A stretch of DNA of 64,000 nt from the NCBI GenBank assembly GCA_937914945.1, contig CALGJF010000067.1, forward strand, positions 33,621-97,620. Reading direction: 5' to 3'. The position numbers and the translations under genes were made by a program. The stretch's first letter is position 1. Each line of letters opens with the position of its first letter. Shown piece after piece: positions 8,939-19,400 of the stretch. The notes under the pieces are model-generated. The model did no database searches, was not told where the DNA came from, and worked only from the letters and a program-made list of their open reading frames with translations. This DNA comes from an uncultured Bacteroidales bacterium (GTDB lineage: Bacteria > Bacteroidota > Bacteroidia > Bacteroidales > Bacteroidaceae).

Positions 8939-9508
8939 TCATTCGGCTACGGGGTGAGAAAAATCAACAAGATTCACGGTGAAAATAAGTGTGGAGTATG
9001 CCTGCACTACGCCATTGCCCGTGGTGCCATATCCTAATCTATATGGAATGAAGATTTCCCATATATCGCCATTCACCATCTCCTGCACTGCAGTGGAGAA
9101 ACCAATGACACACTCGTTTAGCGGTGTCTCAACAGGGGTTTCATAATCGGGGTTAAGCTCACCCGAGTATGTAGCATCGAATATTTTATTGTTTATGAGC
9201 TTGCCCGAATAGTTTATCCACACATTATCGTTGAACATGGGACGTTCCGTACCTGTTCCACTGCTTTTTACCTTGCAATATACATAGTAGTCGTTATCCC
9301 ACTCAACGCTCTCGTCGAGCCCCATGGCAAGGAAACGCTTCCACTCGCCATTTGTATTCTCGGCAGCCTCAACCGCAATGGAGTCTATGTAATGAGTGTT
9401 ACGCACAGCCCAATTGGCATACTCCGACGATTCGTTGCTCTCGCTGCATGAGGCAAGCCCCACGAGCGCGAGAAGCAACAAAGAGAATAGTTTACCTATA
9501 TTTTTCAT
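8939..9508 (-). CDS. FKBP-type peptidyl-prolyl isomerase lipoprotein
   Basis: The 189-aa protein starts with a lipoprotein signal (MKNIGKLFSLLLLALVGLASC), so it is probably anchored in the outer or inner membrane facing the periplasm. The C-terminal half is FKBP-like: VWINYSGKLINNKIFDATY, then FSTAVQEMVNGDIWEIFIPYRLGYG, then YSTLIFTVNLVDF. It should assist folding of exported proteins. The start at 9508 gives an ideal signal peptide; an earlier ATG at 9523 would overlap glyS. Seven bases separate it from glyS. Confidence 0.85.
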   Translation of the reverse strand: MKNIGKLFSLLLLALVGLASCSESNESSEYANWAVRNTHYIDSIAVEAAENTNGEWKRFLAMGLDESVEWDNDYYVYCKVKSSGTGTERPMFNDNVWINYSGKLINNKIFDATYSGELNPDYETPVETPLNECVIGFSTAVQEMVNGDIWEIFIPYRLGYGTTGNGVVQAYSTLIFTVNLVDFSHPVAE

Positions 9509-9515
9509 CTGAAAA

Positions 9516-11057
9516 TCAAACAAGTTTCTTCAACAAAGAGGTTATGCTGACATTATCCTGAATGATGCCACGCAAATCGGCAATGGGCACACGGCGCTGC
9601 TCCATTGTGTCGCGCTCGCGCAAAGTAACCATGCCATCCTCAAGTGTCTGGTGATCGATTGTTACACAATAGGGAGTACCTATGGCATCCATGCGGCGAT
9701 AACGCTTGCCAATAGAGTCCTTCTCCTCGTAGTAACAATTGAAATTGAATTTCAGTTCGTTCATTATCTCGCGCGCCTTCTCGGGCAGACCATCTTTCTT
9801 AACCAAGGGAAGCACTGCCAACTTAACGGGAGCAAGTGCTGCGGGCAGACGCAATACAACGCGTGTCTCGCCATTTTCCAATTTTTCCTCGTTGTACGAT
9901 GCACACATGATGCTGAGGAACATACGATCGACACCGATAGATGTTTCAATAACATAAGGAGTATAGCTCTCGTTTGTCTCGGGGTCGAAGTATTTGATAT
10001 TCTTGCCCGAATATTTCTCGTGCTGGCCAAGGTCGAAATTAGTACGCGAGTGAATACCCTCTACCTCCTTGAAACCAAACGGCATTTTGAACTCAATATC
10101 GGTAGCGGCATTTGCGTAGTGTGCAAGTTTCTCGTGGTCGTGGTAGCGGTATGCTGCATCGCCAAAGCCAAGAGCCTTGTGCCATGCCAAGCGTGTCTCT
10201 TTCCATTTGTTGAACCACTCGAGCTCGCTGCCGGGGCGTACAAAGAACTGCATCTCCATCTGCTCGAACTCGCGCATACGGAAGATAAATTGGCGGGCAA
10301 CAATCTCGTTACGGAAGGCCTTACCAATCTGTGCTATACCAAAGGGTACGCGCATGCGGCCTGTTTTCTGCACGTTGAGGTAGTTTACAAAGATACCTTG
10401 CGCTGTCTCGGGGCGCAGATATATCTTCATTGCAGCATCGGCTGTAGAGCCCATCTCGGTAGAGAACATGAGGTTGAATTGGCGCACCTCGGTCCAATTG
10501 CGGGTACCCGAAATGGGGCATACAATCTCCTCGTCGATGATTATCTGGCGCAACTCCTCCAAGTCCATTGCATTGAGCGCCTTTGCAAATCGCTCCTGCA
10601 AAGCATCGCGTTTAGCCTTCTCGGCTAGCACTTTGGGGTTGGTCTCCATGAACAGGTCGCGGTTGAAAGAGTCGCCGAAACGCTTTGCTGCTTTTGCAGC
10701 CTCCTTCTCCATCTTCTCCTCATATTTTGCAATCTGCTCCTCTATGAGCACATCGGCGCGATAGCGTTTCTTTGAATCGCGGTTATCTATGAGAGGATCG
10801 TTAAATGCATCTACGTGGCCCGACGCCTTCCATATTGTGGGGTGCATGAAGATTGCCGAATCAATACCCACGATGTTATCGTTAAGCAGCACCATGCTCT
10901 GCCACCAATATGTTTTAATATTATTCTTCAGTTCCACGCCCATCTGTCCATAGTCGTAAACTGCACCTAATCCATCATATATGTCGCTCGATGGGAAAAC
11001 AAAACCATACTCCTTGCAGTGAGCGACCACTTTCTTAAATACATCTTCTTGAGCCAT
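9516..11057 (-). CDS. glyS: Glycyl-tRNA synthetase (dimeric class II type)
   Basis: At 513 aa it is the eukaryote/archaea-like alpha2 enzyme, not the alpha2beta2 type. Visible class II features are the FPSSDIYDGLGAVYDYG start, motif 2 near FRNEIVARQFIFRMREFEQMEMQFF, and motif 3 near YTPYVIETSIGVDRMFL. The anticodon-binding domain occupies about the last 110 residues. It charges tRNA-Gly. It is the first gene of an operon with an FKBP lipoprotein and a DUF3467 protein. Confidence 0.95.
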   Translation of the reverse strand: MAQEDVFKKVVAHCKEYGFVFPSSDIYDGLGAVYDYGQMGVELKNNIKTYWWQSMVLLNDNIVGIDSAIFMHPTIWKASGHVDAFNDPLIDNRDSKKRYRADVLIEEQIAKYEEKMEKEAAKAAKRFGDSFNRDLFMETNPKVLAEKAKRDALQERFAKALNAMDLEELRQIIIDEEIVCPISGTRNWTEVRQFNLMFSTEMGSTADAAMKIYLRPETAQGIFVNYLNVQKTGRMRVPFGIAQIGKAFRNEIVARQFIFRMREFEQMEMQFFVRPGSELEWFNKWKETRLAWHKALGFGDAAYRYHDHEKLAHYANAATDIEFKMPFGFKEVEGIHSRTNFDLGQHEKYSGKNIKYFDPETNESYTPYVIETSIGVDRMFLSIMCASYNEEKLENGETRVVLRLPAALAPVKLAVLPLVKKDGLPEKAREIMNELKFNFNCYYEEKDSIGKRYRRMDAIGTPYCVTIDHQTLEDGMVTLRERDTMEQRRVPIADLRGIIQDNVSITSLLKKLV

Positions 11058-11248
11058 TTTTCTATAAAATTAAATTTTTCGCAAAGTAAATCATTTTTTG
11101 GCTAAAAACCGCCATTTTGCGCCATTATAATTATAATTTTATAGTAAAATAATATAAAATGGGAAGAGGGGGTTATACAAAGAGAAGAAAAGAGGCCGAT
11201 GGCCGAAAAAACAATTGCCGCACAGTTTAATTTTAGATGTTTTTTAAC

Positions 11249-11256
11249 TATATTTG
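11249..11256 (+). promoter_or_regulatory. -7 promoter box for the parC operon
   Basis: TATATTTG lies 94 bases before parC. Its exact inverse occurs at 11308-11315, so this leader carries a 10-bp inverted repeat (11249-11258 with 11306-11315). Confidence 0.55.
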
Positions 11257-11350
11257 CGAGAAATAGCGAAGTGGCCGGACTGCCGCAATTTCGCACACGA
11301 TAAACCGCAAATATAAATTACATAAAAAGGCCTGCAAGGGCCCGATATTT

Positions 11351-14008
11351 ATGGATTACAACGAATTCGACGAGAAGATAAACGAGATGAACGAGGAGCC
11401 CATAGAGGCAGCCGAAGAGGGCATGGAACAGGGCAAGCACCAACATAAAGTGTCGAGCGAGGATGTTACCCACAAACTTACGGGTATGTACCAGAATTGG
11501 TTCCTCGACTATGCCTCGTATGTAATTCTGGAACGCGCCGTTCCACACCTGTATGACGGATTAAAACCGGTACAGCGACGCATCCTGCATGCCATGCGCG
11601 AACTTGATGACGGGCGTTACAACAAGGTGGCCAACATTGTGGGCCACACCATGCAATATCACCCACACGGCGACGCATCCATTGCCGGTGCGCTTGTGCA
11701 ACTTGGACAGAAGGACCTCCTCATCGACTGGCAGGGGAACTGGGGAAACATTTTCACAGGCGACTCGGCAGCCGCACCACGTTACATAGAGGCACGCCTC
11801 TCGCATTTTGCTCACGACGTTGTATTCAATCCCAAAACAACCGAATGGAAATTATCGTATGACGGGCGCAACAAGGAGCCCATCACACTGCCTGTAAAAT
11901 TTCCATTATTGCTTGTTCAGGGAGTGGAAGGTATTGCCGTGGGACTCTCCTCAAAGATTCTGCCACACAACTTCAACGAGGTGTGCGATGCTGCAATAGC
12001 CTACCTGAACAAAGAAGAGTTCACACTCTACCCCGATTTCCAGACAGGCGGCTGCATAGATGTTTCGCGTTACCACGACGGCGACCGCACCGGACGAGTA
12101 CGCATACGCGCAAAAATATCCAAATCGGACGATAACAAAACACTTACCATCACCGAGATACCCTACGGAAAGACCACACCGCTCATAATAGAATCCATTT
12201 TGAAGGCGGTGGACAATGGCAAAATAAAGATACGCAAGGTTGACGACAACACATCGGACAAGGTTGAAATTCTTGTGCATCTTGCACCCGGTGTATCATC
12301 GGACAAGACCATTGATGCCTTATACGCTTTCACCGACTGCGAGATAAGCATCACACCCTGTTGCTGTGTGATAGACGACCACACTCCCCGTTTCCTCACC
12401 GTGAGCGACCTGCTGCGCCGCTCCGTCGATGGAACAAAAGAACTGCTGCGCCAGGAGTTGCAGATACGCCGAGGCGAGTTGCTTGAACAGCTGCACTTTG
12501 CATCGCTCGAAAGCATATTCATTGAGGAACGCATATACAAGGACAAGGAGTTTGAGCAGGCAAAAGACATGGACACCGCGCTTGCCCACATCGACAGCCG
12601 CCTCACCCCCTACAAAGAGACTTTCATACGCGAAATAACACGCGACGACCTCTTGCGCCTTATGGAGATAAAAATGGCAAGAATACTGCGTTTCAACAAG
12701 GACAAGGCCGAGGAACTTATCGCACGCCTGCAAAAGGATATTAAGGAAATTGACCGCCAGCTGGGCCGCATGACCGAGGTAACCATCAAATGGTTCACCA
12801 TGCTCAAAGAGAAGTATGGCAGCCGCTACCCCCGACAGACCGAGATACGCAACTTCGACACCATTGTAGCCGCAAAAGTCATCGAGGCCAATCAAAAACT
12901 ATACATCAACCGTGCCGAAGGCTTCATAGGAACATCGTTGAAGAAAGACGAGTTTGTAACCAACTGCTCGGACATCGACGATATCATTCTTTTCTACAAA
13001 GACGGAAAGTACAAAGTGGTGAAGGTGAGCGAGAAACTATTTGTGGGCAAAAATGTGATACACGTGGATGTGTTCAAGAAGAACGACAAACGCACCATAT
13101 ACAACGTGGTTTATCGCGACGGCAAGAACGGCATACACTTTATAAAACGCTTTGCTGCAACAGGTATGACACGCGACCGCGAATACGACCTCACACAAGG
13201 TACGCCCGGTTCAAAGATTGCATACTTTACCGCAAACCCCAACGGCGAGGCCGAAGTAATAAAGGTGCAGTTACGCCCCAACCCTCGCTTGCGCATAGCA
13301 ACCATTGAGAAAGATTTCAGCACCATTGCCATAAAAGGGCGACAATCTATGGGCAACATTCTCACCAAGAACGAGGTGATGCGCATAACGCTGAAAAAAC
13401 ATGGAAGTTCCACCCTCGGAGGCCGCAAGGTGTGGTTCGACCGCGACATCCTGCGTATAAACTTCGACAACCACGGAGAGTACATCGGCGAGTTCCACAA
13501 CGACGACAAGATACTTGTAATAAGGGAGAACGGTGAGTTCTATCTGTCGCCCATAGACCTTAACAACCACTACGAGGACGACCTCATGGTTATTGAGAAA
13601 TACGACCCCGCAAAAGTGTGGTCGGCAGCACTGTTCGATGCGTCGCAGCAGGGCTATCCCTATGTAAAACGCTTTACCTTGGAGGCAAATGCCCGCCGAC
13701 AGAACTGCCTTGGCGACCACAAGGACAACAAACTCATATGGTTCACAAGCACCGCCTTCCCACGCATACAGGTGATGTTTGGCGGCAACGACCAATTCCG
13801 CGAGCCTTTGGTAATAGAACTTGACGAATTCATAGCTGTTAAGAGTTTCAAGGCAAGGGGCAAACGACTCACCACATACGAGATAGACGAGATAATAGAG
13901 CTGGAACCCACCAAATTCCCGCCCGAGCCCGAGCCGGTTGAAGAGGAGCCCGTTGCAGATGAGCCCGACAGTGCCGAACCCGAGCAGTTATCACTATTCA
14001 ACGAATGA
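11351..14008 (+). CDS. parC: DNA topoisomerase IV subunit A
   Basis: The 885-aa protein has the type IIA A-subunit breakage-reunion domain: LYDGLKPVQRRILHAM near residue 67, YHPHGDASI near 103 and AAPRYIEARL with the catalytic Tyr145. The tower and coiled-coil regions follow to about 480, and the C-terminal part carries beta-pinwheel-like repeats. It ends in an acidic, Pro/Glu-rich tail closing with QLSLFNE. Length and an atypical C-terminal domain favour ParC over GyrA, although a GyrA role cannot be excluded without its paralogue. It overlaps the next gene by 4 bases (ATGA). parE is not in the window. Confidence 0.9.
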   Translation: MDYNEFDEKINEMNEEPIEAAEEGMEQGKHQHKVSSEDVTHKLTGMYQNWFLDYASYVILERAVPHLYDGLKPVQRRILHAMRELDDGRYNKVANIVGHTMQYHPHGDASIAGALVQLGQKDLLIDWQGNWGNIFTGDSAAAPRYIEARLSHFAHDVVFNPKTTEWKLSYDGRNKEPITLPVKFPLLLVQGVEGIAVGLSSKILPHNFNEVCDAAIAYLNKEEFTLYPDFQTGGCIDVSRYHDGDRTGRVRIRAKISKSDDNKTLTITEIPYGKTTPLIIESILKAVDNGKIKIRKVDDNTSDKVEILVHLAPGVSSDKTIDALYAFTDCEISITPCCCVIDDHTPRFLTVSDLLRRSVDGTKELLRQELQIRRGELLEQLHFASLESIFIEERIYKDKEFEQAKDMDTALAHIDSRLTPYKETFIREITRDDLLRLMEIKMARILRFNKDKAEELIARLQKDIKEIDRQLGRMTEVTIKWFTMLKEKYGSRYPRQTEIRNFDTIVAAKVIEANQKLYINRAEGFIGTSLKKDEFVTNCSDIDDIILFYKDGKYKVVKVSEKLFVGKNVIHVDVFKKNDKRTIYNVVYRDGKNGIHFIKRFAATGMTRDREYDLTQGTPGSKIAYFTANPNGEAEVIKVQLRPNPRLRIATIEKDFSTIAIKGRQSMGNILTKNEVMRITLKKHGSSTLGGRKVWFDRDILRINFDNHGEYIGEFHNDDKILVIRENGEFYLSPIDLNNHYEDDLMVIEKYDPAKVWSAALFDASQQGYPYVKRFTLEANARRQNCLGDHKDNKLIWFTSTAFPRIQVMFGGNDQFREPLVIELDEFIAVKSFKARGKRLTTYEIDEIIELEPTKFPPEPEPVEEEPVADEPDSAEPEQLSLFNE

Positions 14009-14862
14009 TAAAAAGAGCCCTTATATACATCCTTGCATTGTTGTGCGCACCGCTCATGCTGTGCGCACAACACATTGCAGGCGACAGCATAGTTCCCGAG
14101 AGGCTGGTTGTTAAATGTTCGTCATACGGAGTAACATACATGAACAACCTCGACACCTACCTGTCGGGCTACAACCACACAGGGCGCGGTCTCTACTACT
14201 CGCACGAGAAGTTCCGCGACGCACGCACAGGCTGCTACCGTTGGAAATATCAGACACTGCTCACCGCCAACATTGGCTTTACAACGCTGCATGATAACAC
14301 GCAGCTGTCGGGCATGGTAAATTACAATTGGAGCGGTTTCCACCCTTTCAAACTGAACAGCCGCACACAGCTGCTTGCCGGAGCGCAGATACAGCTCGCC
14401 GGGGGTGCGCTATACATACCCACCAACGGCAACAATCTTGTATCGGTAAAACTGAGAACAGCTCTTGCGGCATCGGGAGCAGCCATACACCACATACCCT
14501 CGAAGCGAGGAGATTATGTACTGCGTTGCCAGATAGACATCCCGCTCATAGGAGCCATGTTCGCCCCCGAATTCGGGCAATCCTATTACGAGATATTCGG
14601 CTTGGAAAACTACAGCCGCACCATTGCCTTCTCGCACCCCTTCAACAGCCCCTCGGTGCGCGGACTATTATCGGTGGATATCCCTGTTGCATGGCGCAAG
14701 AAGAGCGCTACCATACGCCTGTCGTACACCGCCGATATATTCCAAAGCGATATCAACGACATACGCACCCACCTATATAACCATGCATTCACCGTGGGTG
14801 TGGTAAAAACCATATACAAGGTGAAAAAAGATGACAAAGTAATACACTATTCACCATTTTAG
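14005..14862 (+). CDS. DUF3316 family exported protein
   Basis: The 285-aa protein has a signal peptide (MIKRALIYILALLCAPLMLCAQ). The body is beta-rich with many Tyr and alternating hydrophobic residues, as in outer-membrane barrel-type proteins, and matches the general pattern of the Bacteroidetes DUF3316 family. No enzymatic motif is visible. It overlaps parC by 4 bases and is followed 3 bases later by the S41 lipoprotein, so the three are co-transcribed. An outer-membrane location is inferred. Confidence 0.7.
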   Translation: MIKRALIYILALLCAPLMLCAQHIAGDSIVPERLVVKCSSYGVTYMNNLDTYLSGYNHTGRGLYYSHEKFRDARTGCYRWKYQTLLTANIGFTTLHDNTQLSGMVNYNWSGFHPFKLNSRTQLLAGAQIQLAGGALYIPTNGNNLVSVKLRTALAASGAAIHHIPSKRGDYVLRCQIDIPLIGAMFAPEFGQSYYEIFGLENYSRTIAFSHPFNSPSVRGLLSVDIPVAWRKKSATIRLSYTADIFQSDINDIRTHLYNHAFTVGVVKTIYKVKKDDKVIHYSPF

Positions 14863-14865
14863 TCA

Positions 14866-15906
14866 ATGATAAAAAGAGCTATTACATACACCATACTGCT
14901 GCTTGCAACCATTATCACAGGCTGCGTGGAGGAGGATTCGTTCAGCAACTCGCCACAAGGCAACTACGATGCTTTGTGGAGTCTCATAGACGAACGATAC
15001 TGTTTCTTTGAGCATGCCAAGAATAAGTATGGACTGGATTGGAACGATGTATATCACAAATACAAGCCACAAGTAGATGCCGCAAAAAACAACGCCGAAT
15101 TGTTTGACATATACGGCGAGATGCTGCGCGAACTGCGCGACGGGCACGTAAACCTCGTATCGGACTACGGCACCATATACTATTGGGATTGGAATCTCAA
15201 TCACCCGCTCAATTTCAGCGATTCGCTGCAACGCAACTACCTTGGAAACAATTTCCGCCTGACACAAGGCATAAAATACACCACCCTGCCAAGCGACATC
15301 GGATATATATACCTTGAAAGCTTTGAGGGTGGCATAAGCAGCGACAATGTGAGCCTGATGCTATTGCGCCTTGCCGAATGCAAAGGAATAATCATTGATA
15401 TAAGGAACAACGGCGGTGGGCTGCTCACATCGGCCGAGGCACTTGCCCAACATTTTGTAACGGAAAAGACACACTGCGGATATATACAACACAAAACAGG
15501 CAAAGGACACAACGACTTTTCTGCACCCGAGCCACTATACCTTGAACCCAAGGGAGCTATCTGGAAGAAGCCGGTTATAGTGCTGACCAACCGTGGAGTA
15601 TATAGCGCAGCCAACCATTTTGTGATGCTCATGAAACCACTGCCTCAGGTAATGGTAATTGGCGACAAGACCGGCGGAGGCTCGGGGCTGCCAATGGGCA
15701 ACACACTACCCAACGGCTGGACAGTGCGATTCTCGGCATGCCCGATATTGGACATCGATGGCAATCACACTGAGTTCGGCATTGCGCCACACGAAGAGGT
15801 ACACATAACCACCACCGACTGGAACAATGGGCACGACACCATAATTGAGCGGGCTATAGAGATTATAAACTCGCTATACGAGGAAAATAACAACAAAAAA
15901 GATTGA
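14866..15906 (+). CDS. S41 family peptidase lipoprotein
   Basis: The 346-aa protein begins with a lipoprotein signal ending ITGC near residue 20. An N-terminal helical domain (residues 30-90) has LRDGHVNL, typical of tricorn/S41-type proteases. The protease domain follows, with GYIYLESFEGG, IIIDIRNNGGG and the Ser-containing GVYSAANHF motif near residue 247. It likely cleaves proteins or peptides at the cell envelope. A PDZ domain is not obvious. Its first bases nearly repeat those of the preceding gene. It ends 67 bases before tRNA-Leu. Confidence 0.88.
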   Translation: MIKRAITYTILLLATIITGCVEEDSFSNSPQGNYDALWSLIDERYCFFEHAKNKYGLDWNDVYHKYKPQVDAAKNNAELFDIYGEMLRELRDGHVNLVSDYGTIYYWDWNLNHPLNFSDSLQRNYLGNNFRLTQGIKYTTLPSDIGYIYLESFEGGISSDNVSLMLLRLAECKGIIIDIRNNGGGLLTSAEALAQHFVTEKTHCGYIQHKTGKGHNDFSAPEPLYLEPKGAIWKKPVIVLTNRGVYSAANHFVMLMKPLPQVMVIGDKTGGGSGLPMGNTLPNGWTVRFSACPILDIDGNHTEFGIAPHEEVHITTTDWNNGHDTIIERAIEIINSLYEENNNKKD

Positions 15907-15973
15907 TTATATAAAAAAAAAACGCTACCTTTGCAACACCTTAACAAAAAGGTACCGCGTCTAATAAACGCCC

Positions 15974-16055
15974 GCGCCTGTGGCGAAATTGGTAGACGCG
16001 CCAGACTTAGGATCTGGTGTTGAGAGACGTGTAGGTTCGAGTCCTATCAGGCGCA
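15974..16055 (+). tRNA. tRNA-Leu (anticodon TAG)
   Basis: The acceptor stem GCGCCTG pairs with CAGGCGC at 16048-16054. The anticodon arm CCAGA-CTTAGGA-TCTGG gives anticodon TAG, and the T-arm GTAGGTTCGAGTCCTAT is clear. The 82-base length includes the long variable arm of a class II tRNA. CCA is not encoded. Confidence 0.95.
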
Positions 16056-16056
16056 C

Positions 16057-16105
16057 AACAAGAGGATGTATTTTGTAGAGTATCAACAAAATACATCCTC
16101 TTGTT
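16057..16105 (+). terminator. Terminator after tRNA-Leu
   Basis: A perfect 20-bp stem pairs 16057-16076 with 16086-16105 around a 9-base loop, directly after the tRNA. Confidence 0.75.
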
Positions 16106-16179
16106 TCTATTTCTGTCAACCAATTGTCAACCGAACTTTATATAAAAGCATCAGAGGTCATCTTCAATATCGCACGCAT

Positions 16180-16223
16180 AAATCAATGCCTTCCAAAGCC
16201 GCGGCTTTGAAAGGCATTGATTT
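16180..16223. terminator. Long palindrome downstream of the sialidase transcript
   Basis: Two 22-base arms (16180-16201 and 16202-16223) pair with one mismatch and almost no loop. It lies 28 bases beyond the small ORF that ends the minus-strand sialidase transcript, so it probably terminates that transcript. The neighbouring bases 16106-16250 hold nothing else I can identify. Confidence 0.6.
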
Positions 16224-16250
16224 TAGATTATACTGTTTACTACAATCACA

Positions 16251-16415
16251 CTATTTCTTCTCCCATAAGTTGCCCCATGAGCCTTGATTTCTGTTGCCAA
16301 GATGCTCGCTACCACCTTCACCGTCTTCAATTTCAATCTTTTCGCTTGCAGCTATTATGGTATTGCACTCTACTGCGATATACATCGCAAAGGGCGAAAT
16401 ATAATTCTTTTTCAT
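16251..16415 (-). CDS. Small 54-aa protein behind the sialidase gene
   Basis: A short frame begins 13 bases after the sialidase stop on the same strand and encodes 54 residues. It opens MKKNYISPFAMYIAVE, then IIAAS, then an acidic Gly-rich part, and ends GNRNQGSWGNLWEKK. The MKKxYxxP opening with a short Ala/Ser junction resembles many uncharacterised small Bacteroidales proteins. There is no typical signal peptide. Co-transcription with the sialidase is likely from spacing. Function is unknown; it is too short for strong coding evidence by itself. Confidence 0.6.
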   Translation of the reverse strand: MKKNYISPFAMYIAVECNTIIAASEKIEIEDGEGGSEHLGNRNQGSWGNLWEKK

Positions 16416-16428
16416 ATTAGTCATAATT

Positions 16429-19400
16429 TTAATAGATTACTTTATTTCCGTTTACAATGTATATACCTTTTACAGGGTTGGCAACGGGGCGACCAAAGAG
16501 GTCGTATATGCGACCATCACCTGTACCCTCGGCCTCCACTGTTTCTATGCCTGTTGTTCCGGGGAAGCGGAAACTGAATGCCGCAGCCTGCTCCTCGCTT
16601 ATGCTCATATACATTTTGAAACCACCTATGTCGGTACCTGTATATTTGCGCATAACGACACCAACCACATTATTATTCTCGTCCCTCTTTGTCTGCAAGG
16701 TATATGGGTTTTCCACACCGCTTGCAGCTATCGCGTTTATGGTACCAAGCAAGTGATTTTCACCCGTAAACTCCACATTATCGGTAATAACGAAATCGTA
16801 TGTACCCTCGGCTCCTTTGAGTATTACAGCCTGCCTTGCAGGGATTACACCGTCGAACGAATAGAGGTCGATGTACTCGCCATTGATAACTGCACGGTAT
16901 GCAGAAACACCTTGAGGGATTTCTACCGCCACAGGTGCATGGAATGTAGAATAACCCACCTCGCTTATTGTTACGGGGAGAGCTTCCACCTCCTCTATGC
17001 TGTGGTCGTGTGCCGCGCATGTATTATTTTTACAGTGGTCGGAGAAGTAGTTCGTGCCACTAATGTTGGCGTGCAAGAACGATGTAAGCGCGATTGTGTA
17101 TTTACCTTTGACACGGGGACTCTCGTCAAAAGTAACCGTTCCGCCTGCAACACCGACACCTTGCAATCCTCTTGAATAATCATCCTCTTTGAGATATTTT
17201 CCCGCGGTATAAGAGAGTAGCTGGCCGTCGGCATAATAGAATATCGATGCTGCGCCCTTGTCGGCAGTGTAAGCCACACCTTTAACAGTTGATGCCACAC
17301 CTTGCAAATATTTTACACCGGTATCACCACCATAATCGTATGATATTCTATAGAAATTACCGGGCTCTGGCATATTAAGCACCATTCCCTCGCCAAGCGC
17401 AGCGTATGCAATCAACTTGTTGAGTTTTACATTGCCGGCATCGTTCATTGCAACCTTTGCCTCGGCAAGAAGTTCCTGATTTGCTTCGGCAGCGTTGTAC
17501 TCTCCCAATTTATCGCCAAGCGAAGATACCACTGTGGTTGCCTCGGAAACAAGAGCATCATAATCGGGCGCTGCAACAATCTTCACCCAAGCACCTTGGT
17601 GTGCGTTTCCATTGTAGTTTGTAGCAAAGCCATAGCTTGCCGATGTAGAGCATACATATCCCTTGGCACCATCGATTTCCGATGCCAATGCATAGTCGCC
17701 ATGGTAGCTCGCAGCATCGGGCACAAGGGTAAATGCGGTGGCGTAAGCCTCGTCGGCATACGATACGTTCTTTGCATTGCCGTTGGCGACATTATCCACC
17801 TTTATAAACTTGCCTGTGAGCTTGTTCTTGAAGGTGAACGCGAAGCTGTTGTCCACATTGTATATTGCCCAGCTTATTTTGTCGGCATAATTTTGGGTGT
17901 TATATTGGCTGTTGCCATAAGCCACAGCCTCGGTAACCTTGGGCACATTAGTATCATTTTCGCTGCTTGCCGAAAGGTATATTGGGTGCCCTGTATTTGT
18001 ATTAGAGGGGAAATAGATATTATACCATGCGGTATTATCGGCGTTACTTACCTCGAACGAGAACTCCACGGTATTGGTGTAGTCGTATGATACACCATCA
18101 CTTGCCAATCGGTAACGAGCTCTGTCGCCTATTGATGCAATAAAGGGATATTTTGCTTTCAACACATCATTAACCTCGCTCAATACGCAATTTTCAAGTA
18201 CATCGCTGAATGTGTTGCCGTTTGCATCGGTGAGAGTAACATTAACTGTACCCGCAACCGTGAAGTCGGTTATTGCTGTTGATTTAATTGGTTTGAATGT
18301 AACATCATCGGTAAATTTATATACACCGTCGCTTGCCCAATCGAGTGAGAAACGTACAAAACGCATGGTGTAACCACCGAACACGCCATTCTCCTCGTAA
18401 TATACACCAAGCGTACCATCGGGGAGAACAACAGCCGCGCTGTATGCCGAGCCTCTGGGACAGATTGTTTTGGCATTGCCGAATGTGGCACCCTCGTCGG
18501 TCGATAGTGCTATGCTCACATTCTGGCGGCTACCGCTGTTGGGCAATGTTTGGAATGCTATATTCCATGGGTTACCCTCCAATGTGGAGCACCATACCAT
18601 ATACTCGCCATCACAAGCATTACCGCTGATACCGCTGGTGAAACGTGTCTGTGAGGGGTTGTGCCATGTAGCGCCCTCGTCCGAGGTGTAGTTGTAGTAG
18701 TTGTAACCGCTTGCACGAACGCTGATGGCAAGGTCGCCGTTGTTGCGCTCAAGTGTCTTGGGTTCATCGGCACTCTTTGTACCGCTTGTACCGCTTACAT
18801 ACCAATTCTTGCCACCATCGTCGCTCATAAAGAAGTAGAAATTCTGGCTGTTATCGGCCTCGCGATTCACAAAGCTCGATACGAGTGTTCCGTTACGTCT
18901 TTGCAAAGCAGCTCCCGAGCCCGAGAAACCACTCTTCCAAGTATTGGTGTTGGGGTTTGAGCAGTTTGCACCAAAGAGGTCGTCGGTGTGATCAACGGGC
19001 GCGTCCCATGTGATACCGCCGTCGCGGCTGGTAATGGTCTTCCAACGGGGAGGCTCTGCGGCCGTACCTGCAAAGAAACCATGGCCGTATGTACCGGCGC
19101 TGGTCATTATACCTACAATCTCGCCATTGTCGCGATTGGTAACTATTGAAGCATCGCCGTGGCCATAATTGCCACCGGTCTCTGCTGTACCGGCTACCGT
19201 TACGGGGTCGCTCCATGTTTTTCCATTATCCTCGGAGTACTGTGCAACGAGGTAGCAGTGCGAAGGAAGGTCGCTGTTGTGAGCCTTGCGGTCATCGGTC
19301 AATGTTACAAGGCGTGCGCCATCTTTCGACACTGTTATCGCGGGTATGCGGTAGTAAAGCGAGCCTTTATCCATAGGCATGAGCACGGCACCCTCAGAAA

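Noticed and set aside
9651..10628. 325-residue plus-strand frame opposite glyS
   Set aside because: Antisense shadow; glyS is complete and unmistakable on the other strand.
16057..16250. Integrated element at tRNA-Leu
   Set aside because: No integrase gene or direct repeat of the tRNA 3' end is visible; the palindromes fit terminators better.
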